DNA of 64,000 bases from Cephalotus follicularis (GCA_001972305.1 BDDD01000028.1:163545-227544); one strand, 5' to 3'. Positions 23,551-35,720 are shown, counted from the first letter of the stretch. The notes: generated from the letters alone by a model not told the origin. A program made the numbers and translations.

Positions 23551-24720
23551 ATGGATAATAGAGGAAGGCGTGGCCGACATGGTGGAAGGAATGCTCCTGC
23601 CCTTACTCTTGTCCCTGCTCCTGTTGATGATGAACCAACTCATGGTAACGTTTTTCCAAAGTATGATCCAAATGCTCCACCAGCGGGTGCTGACCCTAAG
23701 GTTTGGAGACAGTTGTGTGCCACCATGGCACAGATGCATACTCTGATGGGACGCCAACAGGGTAGAGTTGAACGTAGACCAAGGAAGGAAGACATGTTGA
23801 GCCGCTTCTTAAAGTTACAGCCTCCAGCATTTGTAGGACTCCCTGATCCTACCCTTGCTGAGTCTTGGCTAACCCAATTGGAGAAGATCTTTGAGGTCAT
23901 AGGATGTGATGATGAACAGAGATTGGTATTGGCAGTGTATATGCTCCAAGGAGAAGCCGAGCACTGGTGGGCTATGGTTAACATAGATTAGACAAGGAAT
24001 GGTATAGTCTGCTCTTGGGATGCCTTCAAAAGAGAATTCAATGCAAGGTACTACCCTCAGGTAGAGATAGACAGAAGAGAGATTGAATTTGCTAACTTTG
24101 TACAAGGAAGCATGACAGTTGCTGAGTATGAGGTGAGATTCACGCAGTTAGCCCGATCTGCCCCATACTTAATGGAAGGCCAAGAGCGGAAAGCAAAGAA
24201 GTTCCTTCGGGGACTGAGATTGGATTTTAGGAGGCAATTGACTCCTTTGGGGTTGACCTCCATATCGGATATTTCTTCCCGAGCTATGTAGCTTGAGGAT
24301 TTTGTAGCTGAGGTTAAACTGATGAGAAATATAGCCCGCACCAGGCCTACTCTTTCTTCTAGGCAGAGTGGTAGTGACAGTGGCAGTGCTAAATCGCAGA
24401 AGACTGATAGTAGCCCCTCACCTGGTTCTCATGGTAGCAATCAGGATAGCAGGAACCCATCCCATTCTCAGAGGAGAGGCAGATCGAGGAACGCACATCG
24501 GGGAGACCAATCTTCTGCACCTAGTCAAGGTACACCCTCCAGACTCTCTGGGAGCGATAATCAGAGTGCTACAGTTCCTTGTGTGCATTGTTAGAAGACC
24601 AACCATAAATCTGAGAATTGTATATCGTTCTTGGGCCATTGTTTGGTTTGTGGTGTTCCCGAACACATTGCTAGAGATTGTCCTTGGAGTTCTCGTCCTA
24701 GAGAATTTGATCAGACATAG
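23551..24720 (+). pseudogene. gag: gag of chromovirus D
   Basis: ATG 23551 opens a basic N-terminus (R-R-G-R-H-G-G-R). The capsid domain follows (L-Q-P-P-A-F, then E-A-E-H-W-W). Two CCHC-like clusters lie at about 24582-24700 (C-V-H-C and C-L-V-C-G-V-P-E-H-I-A-R-D-C). TAG stops at 23989, 24290, 24592 and 24718 are all in the same frame; at 24290 and 24718 relatives would favour Gln, compatible with CAG-to-TAG changes. Gag would coat element RNA. Confidence 0.88.
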
Positions 24721-24820
24721 CAGGCATTGCCTCCACCGGGATCGACAGCTAGTGTACCGTCTTCTTCCCGTGGGACTTCGCAGTCCAAGAGGAAGCAACC
24801 TATAAGTTCTACTCCGACAG

Positions 24821-25260
24821 TTCAGGCTAGAGTGTTTTCTATGGAACCGAGTACTGCAACAGGGTCAGATGTTGTGATTGGAGGTACCATTCAACTCTTT
24901 CAGCTTCTAGCACGGGTTCTTATTGATCCGGGTTCATCACATTAATTCATTGCATTGCATTGCATTTTGTCGCCCATGTTGGTTTGAGACCTCAGTACCT
25001 TCCTTTCTTGATGGAGGCATCCACACCTCTCGGTGAGTCAGCGGCCACCGATCGAGTGTGTAGAGATTGTATTGTAGAGATTGATGATCGTTGCTTATTA
25101 GCCGATCTTATTGTCTTACCGATGGATAGCCTAGATGTGATTCTTGGCATGGATTGGTTGTCTGCTAGCTTTGCTCAGGTGGATTGTCATCGGAAAGTAG
25201 TGGTTTTCAGTCCTCCGGGACGACCACCTTTTCGGTTTCTTGGCACCTTAGAGCCATAGT
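24821..25260 (+). pseudogene. chromovirus D aspartic protease
   Basis: The site V-L-I-D-P-G-S-S-H lies at about 24916-24942. D-P-G-S is the usual plant chromovirus form of the D-S/T-G active site, so the catalytic Asp is retained. A TAA follows at 24943 and a frameshift near 24955 moves the C-terminal half (V-I-L-G-M-D-W-L) into frame 3. A TAG at 25257 separates it from RT. Confidence 0.82.
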
Positions 25261-26062
25261 TTGTTCCGATGATATCAGCTTTGCATGCGGACAGATTGTT
25301 ACGACAGGGATGCCAGGGGTTTCTGGCACATGTGCTCGATACAGACATATGGTGGCCAGAACTGGAAGATATTCCAGTGGTTTGCGAGTTTAAAGATGTT
25401 TTTCCTCGGAATTTAACGTCGTTGCCGCCAGACAGAAACATAGAATTTATGATTAATTTGATACCACGAACTACACCGATTTCTCGAGAACCGTATCGAA
25501 TGGAACCGATAGAATTGAAAGAGTTAAAGATACAGTTACAGAATCTTCTGGACAAAGGTTTTATAAGACCTAGTGCTTCACCCTGGGGAGCACCTGTTAT
25601 TTTTGTCAAGAAGAAAGATAGATTGCTCCGTATATGTATTGACTACCGACAGCTCAATAAAGTTAAAGTGAAGAATAAGTACCCTCTACCACACATTGAT
25701 GAGCTGTTCGACCAGCTTAGAGGAGCGACAGTGTTTTCTAAGCTCGACTTGAGATCGGGCTACCACCAGTTGAAAGTCAGACCAGAGGATATTCCGAAGA
25801 CGGCTTTCAGATCGAGATATGGCCATTATGAGTTCTTAGTTATGCCTTTTGGTGTGACTAATGATCCCGTGGCTTTCATGGACCTGATGAACTAGGTGTT
25901 CAGACAGTATTTGGATCAGTTCATTGTAGTGTTCATTGACGACCTCTTGGTCTATTCCAGGACTGATGAGGAGCATACCCAACACCTCTTCGTTGTAGTG
26001 TTCTGGTGACGGTTTTTTAGTGGATCCATGGAAAGTAGAGGCAGTGAAAGTTTGGAAATGAC
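25261..26062 (+). pseudogene. chromovirus D reverse transcriptase with internal deletion
   Basis: The long open frame from 25269 contains [11 protein letters not shown], the motif A block L-D-L-R-S-G-Y-H-Q, and M-P-F-G-V-T. After a TAG at 25893 comes F-I-D-D-L-L-V-Y-S, so both catalytic Asp of motif C are kept. About 100 bp normally encoding the segment after E-E-H-T-Q-H-L appear deleted near 25990-26005. Reading resumes in another frame at V-D-P-W-K-V-E-A-V. RT copies element RNA into DNA; this copy is inactive. Confidence 0.87.
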
Positions 26063-26620
26063 TGATGAATGCTTTCGAAGTTCGCAGCTTCTTGGGTTTA
26101 GCAGGGTATTGTCATAGGTTTGTTGAGGGATTTTCTCTTATTGCAACACCGTTGACCAGATTGACACTGAAGAACGCTGCCTTTGTATGGGATAGTGATT
26201 GTGAAAGAAGTTTTCAAGAGTTGAAAGATAGATTGGTTTCCACTCCTGCCTTAGCTTTTCCAGACGGGAACGAGGACTTTGTTGTATACACCGATGCTTC
26301 TGGAAAGGGGCTTGGTTGTTTTCTTATTCAATACGGCAAAGTGATTGCATATGCATCGAGAAAGATCAAATCACATGAAGAAAACTACCCAGTGCATGAC
26401 TTGGAGTTGGCGGCCATTGTCTTTGCTCTTGGAAAATGGTGCATTTCACTGATCATAAGAGTTTGAGATATCTCTTTTCACAGAAGGAATAAAACATGAG
26501 ACAGAGAAGGTGGTTTTATCTTCTTAATGATTATGATTATGACATTGAATATCATCCTGGAAAAGCAAATGTCGTTGCAGATGCATTGAGTCGCAAGCTA
26601 TCTTGTTCGACTCTTTCCCA
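26063..26620 (+). pseudogene. chromovirus D RNase H
   Basis: After R-S-F-L-G-L-A-G-Y, the RNase H block [10 protein letters not shown] and [10 protein letters not shown] are intact in frame 1. The domain continues after small frame changes to N-V-V-A-D-A-L-S-R, the usual end of RNase H, at about 26570-26600. Confidence 0.85.
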
Positions 26621-26639
26621 TATACAGGTGCAACCTGCA

Positions 26640-28041
26640 TTGCTTGACCGGATTAGAGATGCATAGATAGTGGATATTGAATTACAGAAAGTGGCTACTG
26701 CTATGGATGAGGGTTTGAAACTCGATTTCTCTCTATCTACAGATAGGTTATTGAGATACCGGAATAGAATTTGCATTCCAGCCGATAGCGAGTTGAAGGA
26801 AGAGCTTCTTTCTCAAGCTCATAAATCTCGTCCTCTATCCATCTAGCGAATACGAAGATGTATCGAGACCTAAAACTTAGCTATTGGTGGATTGGCATGA
26901 AGAGAGAAATAGCGGAGTTTGTATCGAGATGCCTCATTTGTCAGCAAGTTAAGGCAGAACACTAGAGACCGGCAGGCTTGCTTCAGCCTTTGCTCATTCC
27001 TAAGTGGAAATGGGAGCACATTACCATGGATTTCGTGTCTGGGTTTCCTCTGACTCGTGACAGACATGATGGTATTTGGGTTGTGGTCGATCGACTCACG
27101 AAGTCGGCCCACTTCCTACCGATTTGGATGACTTATTCTAGAGAAAAGTTGTCCAGATTGTTCTTGAAAGAGATTGTTAAAGCACATGGAGCTCCTGTCA
27201 GCATTGTTTCGGATCGAGACTCTAGCCTCACTTCCGGGTTTTGGAGGAAGTTGCAGGTAGCTATGCGTACAGAATTTAGTTTCAGCACTACTTTTCATCC
27301 CCAAACAGATGGTTTGTCCGAAAGGACTATTCAGAAATTGGAGGACATGCTTCGAGCATGCGTTCTCGACTTTGGAGGTAGTTGGGATAACTACTTACAT
27401 TTGATTGAGTTCTCATATAATAATAGTTATCACGAGAGCATACAGATGGCTCCCTATGAAGCCCTATATGGTAGGAAGTGCAGATCACCAGTTTGTTGGG
27501 ATCAGGTCGGTGAAAAAGAGCATTTTGGGGCCAGAGATTGTACAGATTACCGCAGAGAAAGTGAAATCTATTAGAGACCGATTGATTGTTGCACAGAGTA
27601 GACAAAAAAGCTATGTTGATGTTCATCGTAGAGGCTTGGAATTTAGTGTTGGTGACCATGTTTTCCTCAAAGTGTCACCCACTAAAGGAGTCATGAGATT
27701 CGGGAAGAAAAGGAAGCTTTCTCCTCGTTTTAATGAACCTTTTGCCGTATTGGATCGGATTGGATGACTTGCTTACAAGCTTGCCTTTTCTCCAACATTG
27801 TTGGGAGTTTATGATGTGTTCCATGTTTCTCAGTTGAGGAGATATGTTCTAGATCCTTCACACATCATTGAGTATGGTCAGATGCAACTAGAACCTGACT
27901 ATTCGTTTGTCGAGACTCCTATACAGATTATTGATCGACAGATCAGAGTATTGAGGAACAAGACCATTCCTTTGGTCAGTGTTCTATGGCAGTATCATGG
28001 ATCAATGGAGCGCACCTGGGAGCGTGAGGACGATATGTGAG
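26640..28041 (+). pseudogene. chromovirus D integrase with C-terminal chromodomain
   Basis: The HHCC zinc region (Q-A-H near 26815, then C-L-I-C-Q-Q at about 26930) is broken by stops. The core is in frame 2: Asp in T-M-D-F-V-S-G-F, Asp in S-D-R-D-S-S-L-T, Glu in L-S-E-R-T-I-Q. A frameshift near 27515 moves the GPY/F-like part into frame 3. The tail from I-Q-I-I-D-R-Q through T-W-E-R-E-D-D-M (about 27925-28037) is a chromodomain-like module. In this lineage it is thought to steer insertion to heterochromatin. A TGA at 28038 ends it. Confidence 0.87.
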
Positions 28042-28107
28042 AGACATATCCTTTCCTATTTGATTGATTGATCGATTGACCGATGAATCTGGGGACCAGA
28101 TTCTTTT

Positions 28108-28120
28108 AAGGAGGGGAGAA
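28108..28120 (+). other. polypurine tract of element D
   Basis: AAGGAGGGGAGAA directly before the 3' LTR. Confidence 0.85.
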
Positions 28121-28299
28121 TGTGACGACCCGAATCCCCTTTTGTACTGTTCATGCATACATTGTACCGTATTGTACTGTATTGGACCGTATCGAATTGT
28201 ATTGAATTGAGGTATTCCTATACCTATTGAGATTGTATTGGTTATATGCATGTATAGTCGGGATTTTGGATCGAGTTTCAGAGAGTTGATCGAATCGAC

Positions 28300-28307
28300 T
28301 ATATAAG
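28300..28307 (+). promoter_or_regulatory. TATA box in D 3' LTR
   Basis: TATATAAG, same position as in the 5' LTR. Confidence 0.65.
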
Positions 28308-28807
28308 TCAATTCTTTCTCTCATTTCTCTCACATTTCTCATTATTCTTCCTCTCTCTATCCTTTTCCCTCTCTCTCTCTAGCTGGAGCCTCCATCTTTC
28401 TCCCTGGCAGCTGGATTACATCTCCTTCTTCAAGGATACCGATTGCACGTTATGGGTTGCCGATTGAACAAGAAATAGCGAGTTATTGGGCGATTTCTGC
28501 CGATCGACTGATTGGAAGCTCAACTTTTGAAGCTTCGTTAAAGGTAGGACTTCCCTACTTGTTTGCCTATTGCTTTATTGCATAATTGATTGAATGATTG
28601 ATTGAATTGAGTGATTGTATTGCATTGAATTGAATGAATTGGGGTTTTTAGGGTTTTTAAGAAATCCTTGACCTAATTGTTAATAGAAAGATTGAAATGT
28701 TAAATTGAAGGTTGTAACTAGTTTTACTAACCTTAAAGACTGATTTTTAACCCTTGGTTTCTTAAAGAATGGGTTTTGAAGTGATTTTGGCCTTAAAATT
28801 GCTGGTT

Positions 28808-29140
28808 TTCTGCAGAAAAATCGACCTTGACCAGTAAAGACATCGACTCGTAGCCCATGGACGTCGATGTCTTTCGCTTTGGAGTGTTGTATCTGTGATT
28901 CTGCAGCAAAGACATCGATGTCTTTGAAAGACATCGACGTCTTTGCCTACCAAACATCGATGCGCATTCCCAAGCTAATTTGATTGAAAAGCGTCGAAGT
29001 CTTTGTCCAAGGACATCGACGTCTTCGGCCAAACTGAGGAACACATAGATGTCTTCTAAGACATCGACATCTTTGTACCATTTTTAAAAGCATGCCCTGA
29101 TACGCATCGATGTCTTTTGCCAAGGACATCGACGCCTTTC
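28808..29140 (+). promoter_or_regulatory. TCGA palindrome array in D 3' LTR
   Basis: Copy of the 5' LTR array, opened by TTCTGCAGAAAA at 28808-28819. It has a small deletion relative to the 5' copy near 28950. Confidence 0.7.
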
Positions 29141-30335
29141 GGGCTGAGTGGAGTTTTTAACTGTTAAAAGCTGGTTTTCAACTTTTTTTCACATTGCCAC
29201 TTGGCTTGAGCCTCACTGGAGGTGTTTAAGTGTTTGAAAACAGTTTTAATGATTGTACTGATTGATTGATTGCTTGAGTCATAAATGTTGTTGTGAGTCT
29301 AAGTCGTTATAATGGACGCACGTTCCCATCTCTCCATTAGGCACCACCATTTATTGACTTGGCTCCGACGTTGTATTGATAGATTGATCGATTGCTTGAT
29401 TCATAGGTGTTGCTGCGAGTCTAAGTCGGTACGATGGACGAACGTTCCCATTTCTCCATTAGACACCACCACTCATTGACTTTGCTTATGGACATTGTAA
29501 TGATATTGTATTGACAGATTGATTGTATTGTATGGATCTTATAGAGCGACCTTATGATTCGTGTCAGCATGTTAGGTTGTTGACTTTGTCCACCTATTTC
29601 GTCTATCATTTCATTCATTTTACTGTATTGACCCGCTGACGAGCGATACCGATTGATTGTTGATTGATGCTTCCTTGAGGGCCGTAGCTCCCTAACGGTA
29701 TCAGTAGCTCCCTCGGTTGTAGCTCATCGAGACTGTATTGACCCAGCCATAGGCTGGAAGATCTATGAGTTCCAGACCTGATTAGTCTGAGAACCGTAGA
29801 TAGATCTCCCACCCTTTTCGAAGGACTACCTTCCGTGGGATTGATCACTGCTAACTGATTGACATTGTATTGACACCGGTCTCAAGCTCTATAGGATATT
29901 GATTGATTGATTGATTAATTGGGTGTTGCATACACCACCATTGAGTGTCTGCCATTGATTGATTGATTGTTATAGATCCTACCCGTATGCTCTGTTATGG
30001 GCCACTGTCATACGGGTAGTCTGATCGCCAATTGTGCTTATGCATTTGCCATGCCATGCATTGATATTGTATACCGCACAGTGATATTGTATAGATTATC
30101 ATCGATATTGCACATTGTACATGTATACATGCTGCATGAGGTTTCTGCTTAGCCAGTGTGGCTAACCCCATCCTTCGGGGTGGGGCTGTGTTGTACCTTG
30201 TGTGCGGCATAGGTAGGGCAGCAAGTAGCAGCGGATAGGAGGATATAAGACTCGTTCTGATTGCACAACTGCTTGGGTATTGCAGAGCTGGTTGGGAGAT
30301 TTTAGTGAAAGGCTTGAAATGTATTGTATTGAAAT

Positions 30336-30340
30336 GCTGT
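30336..30340. repeat. target-site duplication of element F, left copy
   Basis: GCTGT, identical to 39236-39240. Confidence 0.9.
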
Positions 30341-30789
30341 TGAAATAAGTAAAGAGTGAAAGGAAAGAAAAACTTCTTCGATTTAGAGTGGTTTGGCTAA
30401 CTCTTGCCTACGTCCACTTTTCCCAAGGGAGCTCCTTCAGTTTCCACTATCTCGAATTGATTATGGTAGCAATTCGTTACACCTTACAACTTCGTGATTG
30501 ACCTCAATCAAAAGACCTTGACCTCAAGATCTTAGAGGATTCTCCTCTTTTACAAGTGTTTGTGAATGTGTTTACAAGATGACCTCTCAATAGGTTTGAT
30601 TTGGCAAATACATAACACAATATGAATCACAATGAAAAACTCAAAGGATGGAGCTTTGAAGCTTTTGAGAACACTATAGACCACTTGAGCTTTTTGACAC
30701 TAGAATGCTTGACTTTGATTTCTCTCTTGATGTTGTGTAATTCTTATTTTTGTATGAATTGTTGTACTTCTATGAGGTTTGAATCTTCC

Positions 30790-30797
30790 TTTATATA
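30790..30797 (-). promoter_or_regulatory. TATA box in F 3' LTR
   Basis: TATATAAA on the minus strand, 93 bp from the edge of the array. Confidence 0.65.
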
Positions 30798-30890
30798 GGC
30801 AGAAAAGTCTTGTAGCCGTTGCATAAATGCTGGAAGCTTTTGATTTAAAAATGTGTTGATGAAAACTTTGTTTTTGTCTCTGCTGACATA

Positions 30891-31515
30891 AAGACGTCGA
30901 TATCTTCAGAAAGGCGTCGATGTCTTTGACTGTTACTAGCCGATGCAAGTGCGTTTACTAGCCGTTCCATGTTTCCTGGGTCAATCATTTTAAAAAGATG
31001 TCGATGTCTTTTCTGGGAATGTGTCCAGGCATTTGAACTTATGATCATCACATCGACTTCTTCTTCATGGGTTGATGTCTTTTCTGGCTTTGGCAGATAG
31101 GTCTAGAAAGGCGTCGATGTCTATGGGAAGGGATCGATGTCTTTTGTTGGACGTCGATGTCTTCTGGAACATGGATTGATGTCTTCACATAAAATTGACC
31201 TGTAACTTTGGCAGCTCAAGACGTCGATGTCTTCTTGAAAGGGATCGATGTCTTTCCTTTGGAAGGCGATGTCTTTGCCTGTAAGGATCGATGTCTTTGC
31301 TCAATTTTGACCTGTAACTTTGGTGTACTAAAGACGTCGATGTCTTTCTTCAAAGGGATCGATGTCTTTGCTCAATTTTGACCTGTAACTTTGGTGTACT
31401 AAAGACGTCGATGTCTTTCTTCAAAGGGATCGATGTCTTTCTCCAAAATTGGCCTGTAACTTTCGTAGCTTTAAGAAGTCGATGTCTTCTTCAATGGGGA
31501 TCAATGTCTTTTTCC
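30891..31515 (-). promoter_or_regulatory. TCGA palindrome array in F 3' LTR
   Basis: About 19 units such as GACGTCGATGTCTTT and GGATCGATGTCTTT, partly in 70-bp tandem blocks that also contain ACCTGTAACTTTGG. On the element strand it is followed by TGTCAGCAGAGAC, then about 80 bp to the TATA box. Confidence 0.8.
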
Positions 31516-31628
31516 TTGTAGTTGATTTTTGCCTTTTGTGAAGCTTTTTAATATCTTGCACATTAAGTAAACTTGTTAAATGCAAATATGTTATCATCAA
31601 AACTAGGATTGAGACTAAATCGTCAACA

Positions 31629-31642
31629 ATCTCCCCCTTTTT
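31629..31642 (-). other. polypurine tract of element F
   Basis: AAAAAGGGGGAGAT on the minus strand adjoins the 3' LTR. Confidence 0.85.
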
Positions 31643-32292
31643 GATGATGACAAAAATTTGCTCAAAAAAAGGCATAAGTATAAAGCATAAGTGATATCAA
31701 ATAAGCATAAATAAGCAATGTTCATAAATAAGGTTCCATTTGAATGTGCAGCTCTATTTCCAGTGCTTTTGAGCTATTTGAGCTCTATCTCCACCATAAT
31801 TATAAGCAATATCAATTAGCTATCTCCCTCATGTCAATGAGCTATGCTTTTGAGAGCTCTTTCTCCCATAACTATATTGAGTTCTATCTCCCCCATAATA
31901 TAGGCAATATTAATGGAGCTATGTTTTTGAGCTCTATTTCTCCCCCTTTTTTTGTATAGCGTCAAAAAGGTAGAAGAAATTAGCTCCCCCTTAATAAATG
32001 AAAGGGTAAATAAAATATCAATAACATGAACATTATCATAAAACATAAACAATTAATACTCCCCCTTACGAAATCAAGATATCAAAATATCGGCAATAAC
32101 ATTCACAAAACATTAAAACATTAATACCATAATTCAGAAACACAATTTTATAAACAACCATAATGTCATTAACAAACACTTTTGTTCTTACAAGAATGCA
32201 GAAAAATACATAAACATATAAGTTTCATTACAATAAAAAACAACAGCAAATTACAGCTAAAAACAGCAACAACAAGCAACCAAAAAGAGCAA
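31643..32292 (-). repeat. 3' region of F with extra purine tracts
   Basis: At least six CTCCC/CTCCCCC blocks on the plus strand (near 31789, 31826, 31862, 31890, 31940, 31984 and 32060), several within a repeated GAGCTCTAT.TCTCCC context. These are degenerate copies of the purine tract, a Sirevirus trait. No gene. Confidence 0.65.
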
Positions 32293-33630
32293 TCAAGAAT
32301 CATCAGCAGGAGGATCGGAATCATGAGAGGAGTCGTCGCCCAAAGTCTCTTCGCATGTGTCAATAACCTTGGAAGCAGCGAACTTTCGTTCCAACCTTTT
32401 GAGACGTCTCTTGGTGACTTTTAGATCATAGTAGATAGTATCATCGACACTCTCAAAGTCGGATCGAATGGTCAAGTGATCCTTTTCCAAGATATCAAGC
32501 CGCGAATTCACTTGCCCAAATTTGCTTTCAATCGATGCTTCCATAGAATCAAACCTAGAGTTCAAAGCATCGAATCTAGCACTCATAAACTCGATCATCC
32601 TATCATAATCACTAGTGGATGACAATCCTTTAACTTGAGCAGGTTGAGGTTCTTCTTGGGCTTCCCATGGAGGGATTTCTTCTTGATCTTCTCTTTCAAG
32701 CTTTTGTCCTTGATCACTCTTTGGACAGTAGGTCCAAATTCCTCCTTGCTTCTTCCATCCCATCCTATTCAATGTGCTCTTATTGTAGGTGTCTTCCTTC
32801 TTTAACTTCGTTCCTATTTCTCCTTCAAGACGCACATGATGATGTCGGAAAATTTTGGTGAGAATACATCCGAAGGGAAAGACGGATTTCTTTTGGGTGA
32901 ATGCTCGCACCATGGTGTGGAGCATGAGTAGAGGATAGCAAAACTCAATCTTTGAAATGATGCACCACATCAAAAATTCTTGCATCCTTGAAAGTTTAGC
33001 GTATCCACCACCGGTGGGAAGAAGTTGATGAACGATAAGGTGATGGAGAAGGCGATGATCCACAGAGAGTTTGTTGGTGCAAAGAGCCATGTTTGGGTGT
33101 ATGTTTGGATCATTGGGATAAAGAATGGACAAAATGTGATTGGGGTGAAAACCCTCAACTTCTGGCCATTTCTTGTATTCGAAAATGTAAATGCCGGTGT
33201 GTGGAATATGAAGAATAGAAGCTAGAATCCTAGCATCTAGGAAAATCCGTTGCCCTTTAACAGTAGAGGAGAGAGCAAACTCCTCATGAGGGCTAGACAC
33301 AATCCTAAGGTTCATATAGAACTCTTTGACCAATTTGACATAGAAAAGGTCCTAAATTTGGACAAGGGGAATGAGGTGTAACTCTTCAAGCCAGGAAACG
33401 AAGGAGAATTCAGAGGAGCAAAAAGCTAGGTTAATGTTTCTTCCTCCCATAACCCATTTGTCCACAAAGGCTACATTTCGGAGGGGGACTTGTTCTTCGG
33501 ATTCGGAATCCGATTGAAGAGCTGGGTCGGGGGAAGGTTCCCTAATGTTAAGCTTTTGCTTTTTATCAGATTTCTTAGGCTGAGAAGAGGAGGCAGCCTT
33601 CTTAAAAGCAGTTGATTTTGTCCTAAACAT
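32293..33630 (-). pseudogene. accessory gene of F: plant transposon-protein domain plus coiled coil
   Basis: One frame of 446 codons with a single TAG at 33352-33354. Residues 1-50 are basic and Ser-rich, starting M-F-R-T-K-S-T-A-F-K-K. The middle (F-Y-V-K-L-V-K-E-F-Y-M-N-L, then G-Q-R-I-F-L-D, then L-S-V-D-H-R-L-L-H-H) matches the putative plant transposon protein domain seen in accessory genes of plant retrotransposons. The C-terminal 130 residues look coiled-coil and end Asp/Ser-rich. It occupies the env position, but I see no signal peptide or membrane segment. Function is unknown; the basic, H3-like N-terminus suggests a nuclear role. Confidence 0.75.
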
Positions 33631-33827
33631 TTTGACAAACAGTTGGTGTGCACAGCAAAGAGAGATAGAGAATGAGAAAAACTGACTTGATTGGAAGAAG
33701 AGAAAACGATATTTGAGGACGGAATGATGAGAGAGAGATGTTCTAGGAACGATTTTTGAAGAAAATGAGAGAGAAATTTTTTTTTCGAAATGCTCAGAAT
33801 TAGGGTAAAGTGAGAGATGAGTGTGGA

Positions 33828-34082
33828 GTCGACATTTTTATGAAAAAGTCGATACCAGGTAAAAGACGTCGACGTGATTCCAAAGACGTCGACGCGTTCT
33901 TTAAAAAACGAACGAAAGGCATCGTCCAAAAGAGCCAGGAAACGATGCGTTTTGAAAGGCATCGACGCGCTTACAAAGGAGTCGACGTGTTTCAAAGAGA
34001 GTTAAAGAAATCGATGTTTTGTAAAAGAGATCGCGTGTTTGCATAAAACATCAAAGTTTTTAGAAAAGAAGTCGACGTGTTT
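33828..34082 (-). promoter_or_regulatory. TCGA palindrome array upstream of the F accessory gene
   Basis: About ten units such as GACGTCGACGTG and GGCATCGACGCG stand between the end of RNase H and the accessory start codon. They are followed on the minus strand by TTCATAAAAATG (TATA-like) and CT-rich leader DNA. This suggests an internal promoter. Confidence 0.55.
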
Positions 34083-34187
34083 TTGTAAAAACAGGATAGT
34101 ATCAAGCAAAAACACAATAATAATCAACAATCAATCTTCATTTTAAATAAGCATACAATTAAATCAATCATTCAAACAAATAAACAT

Positions 34188-34850
34188 TCATTCAAGTTCA
34201 CATAAACCTAATTCTCTTCTAAACTTTGAAAAAGAGTTTTCATCTAGAGGTTTAGTGAAAATATCCGCAACTTGTTTTTCGGTGGGAATATATTCTAAAA
34301 CAATATCTCCACTTTCAATATGTTCTCTTAAAAAGTGATATCTAATGTCAATGTGTTTTGTCCTAGAATGATGAACAGGGTTCTTTGCTAGACAAATACT
34401 ACTAGTGTTATCACATTTTATAGAGACATCTTTTATGCAAACACCATAATCAATCAATTGTTGCTTTTGCCATAAGATTTGTGCACAACAACTACCTACA
34501 ATAATGTATTCAGCTTCGGTGGTAGATAAAGCAACTGATTTTTGCTTTTTACTAAACCAGGAAATAAGCATACTTCCTAGGTATTGGCATGAGCCACTAG
34601 TGCTCTTGCAGTCAACTTTATATCCACCAAAGTCAGCATCCGAGTAAGAATGTAAATCAAAATTAGAGTCTCGGGAATACCATAAGCCTAGAGTAGGTGT
34701 ATATGCAAGATATTTGAAAATTCGTTTTACAGCAAACAAATGAGATTCTTTTGGGTTTGATTGAAAGCGAGCACACAAGCACACACTAAACAATATATCG
34801 AGTCTACTAGCAGTTAAATACAATAAAGACCCTATCATACTTCTATAAAG
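34188..34850 (-). pseudogene. Sirevirus-like F RNase H
   Basis: Intact frame with D-A-D-F-G-G, S-T-S-G-S, T-E-A-E-Y-I and C-D-N-T-S-S, then K-H-I-D-I-R-Y-H-F. It ends in G-L-C-E-L-E and a stop. The domain itself has no lesion and is classed as pseudogene only because the polyprotein is interrupted upstream. Confidence 0.88.
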
Positions 34851-35720
34851 TTTTTGATCAACATTTTTACCTTGTTCGACTTTGTCAAGCTTTGTAGAGG
34901 TGCTCATAGAAGTCTTACTTGTTTTAGCTTTCTCCATTCCAAACTTTTTGAGTATTTCTTTTACGTACTTCGTTTGGTTGATGAAGATTCCCTCTTTGTT
35001 TTGTGTCACTTGAAGTCTAAGAAAAAAGTTGAGTTCTCCCATTAAGCTCATTTCAAATTCTTCCTTCATAGTGTTAGAAAATTCCTTGCACAAAGATTCG
35101 TTAGTAGATCCAAAACTAATGTCATCAACATATATTTGCACAATAAGTAAATCATTTCCTTTAGACTTTGTAAAAAGAGTAATATCGACATTGCCTCATT
35201 TAAAATCATTTTCAATTAAAAACTTTGTCAATCTCTCATACAAAGCTCGAGGGGCTTGTTTGAGACCATATAAAGCTTTGTTTAATTTTAAAACATGATA
35301 TGGAAAGAAGGGATCCTCAAAATCTTGAGGTTGTTCAACATACACTTCTTCTTTTTTAAAACCATTTAAAAAGGTACTTTTCACATCCATTTGATATAAT
35401 TTGAAATTTTTAAAGCAAGCAAATGCAAGTAACAATCGAATGGATTCTAGTCTAGCAACCGGTGCATATGTTTCATCATAATCTATTCCTTCTTCTTGTG
35501 AATAGCCTTGTGTAATTAATCTAGCCTTCTTTCTAATTATGATCCCTTGATTATCCATTTTATTCCTAAATACCCATTTAGTCCCTATTACCGAATGATC
35601 CTTAGGTCTAGGTACCAAAAACCAAACTTTGTTCCGTTCAAATTGTTTTAGTTGTTCTTGCATAGCTACTATCCAATTTTCATCATTTTCAGCTTCTACA
35701 AAGTTCTTGGGTTCAAAGTG
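34851..35720 (-). pseudogene. Sirevirus-like F reverse transcriptase
   Basis: Motif A (Q-M-D-V-K-S-T-F-L) and motif C (I-Y-V-D-D-I) keep all catalytic Asp. The only lesion is a TGA at 35196-35198 in the same frame, between the F-L-I-E-N-D-F-K segment and N-V-D-I-T-L. Relatives have Arg here, so one CGA-to-TGA change explains it. Confidence 0.9.

Larger units (their letters stand above)
30341..31628 (-). repeat. 3' LTR of element F
   Basis: A 1288-bp LTR starting, on the minus strand, TGTTGACGATTTAG and ending CTTATTTCA. It is complete and gives the reference for the shortened 5' copy. A repeat array and TATA box make up most of U3. Confidence 0.92.

Noticed and set aside
30891..31515. CRISPR-like array of short repeats and spacers
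   Set aside because: Units vary, spacing is irregular, no leader or cas gene exists, and the array lies inside a plant LTR that is duplicated at 38499-39120.
32293..33630. Envelope gene in element F
   Set aside because: The position fits, but no signal peptide or membrane segment is visible and the conserved core matches a plant transposon-protein domain.
33828..34082. Inserted LTR fragment
   Set aside because: No TG...CA ends or target duplication. The array continues smoothly into the surrounding F sequence.
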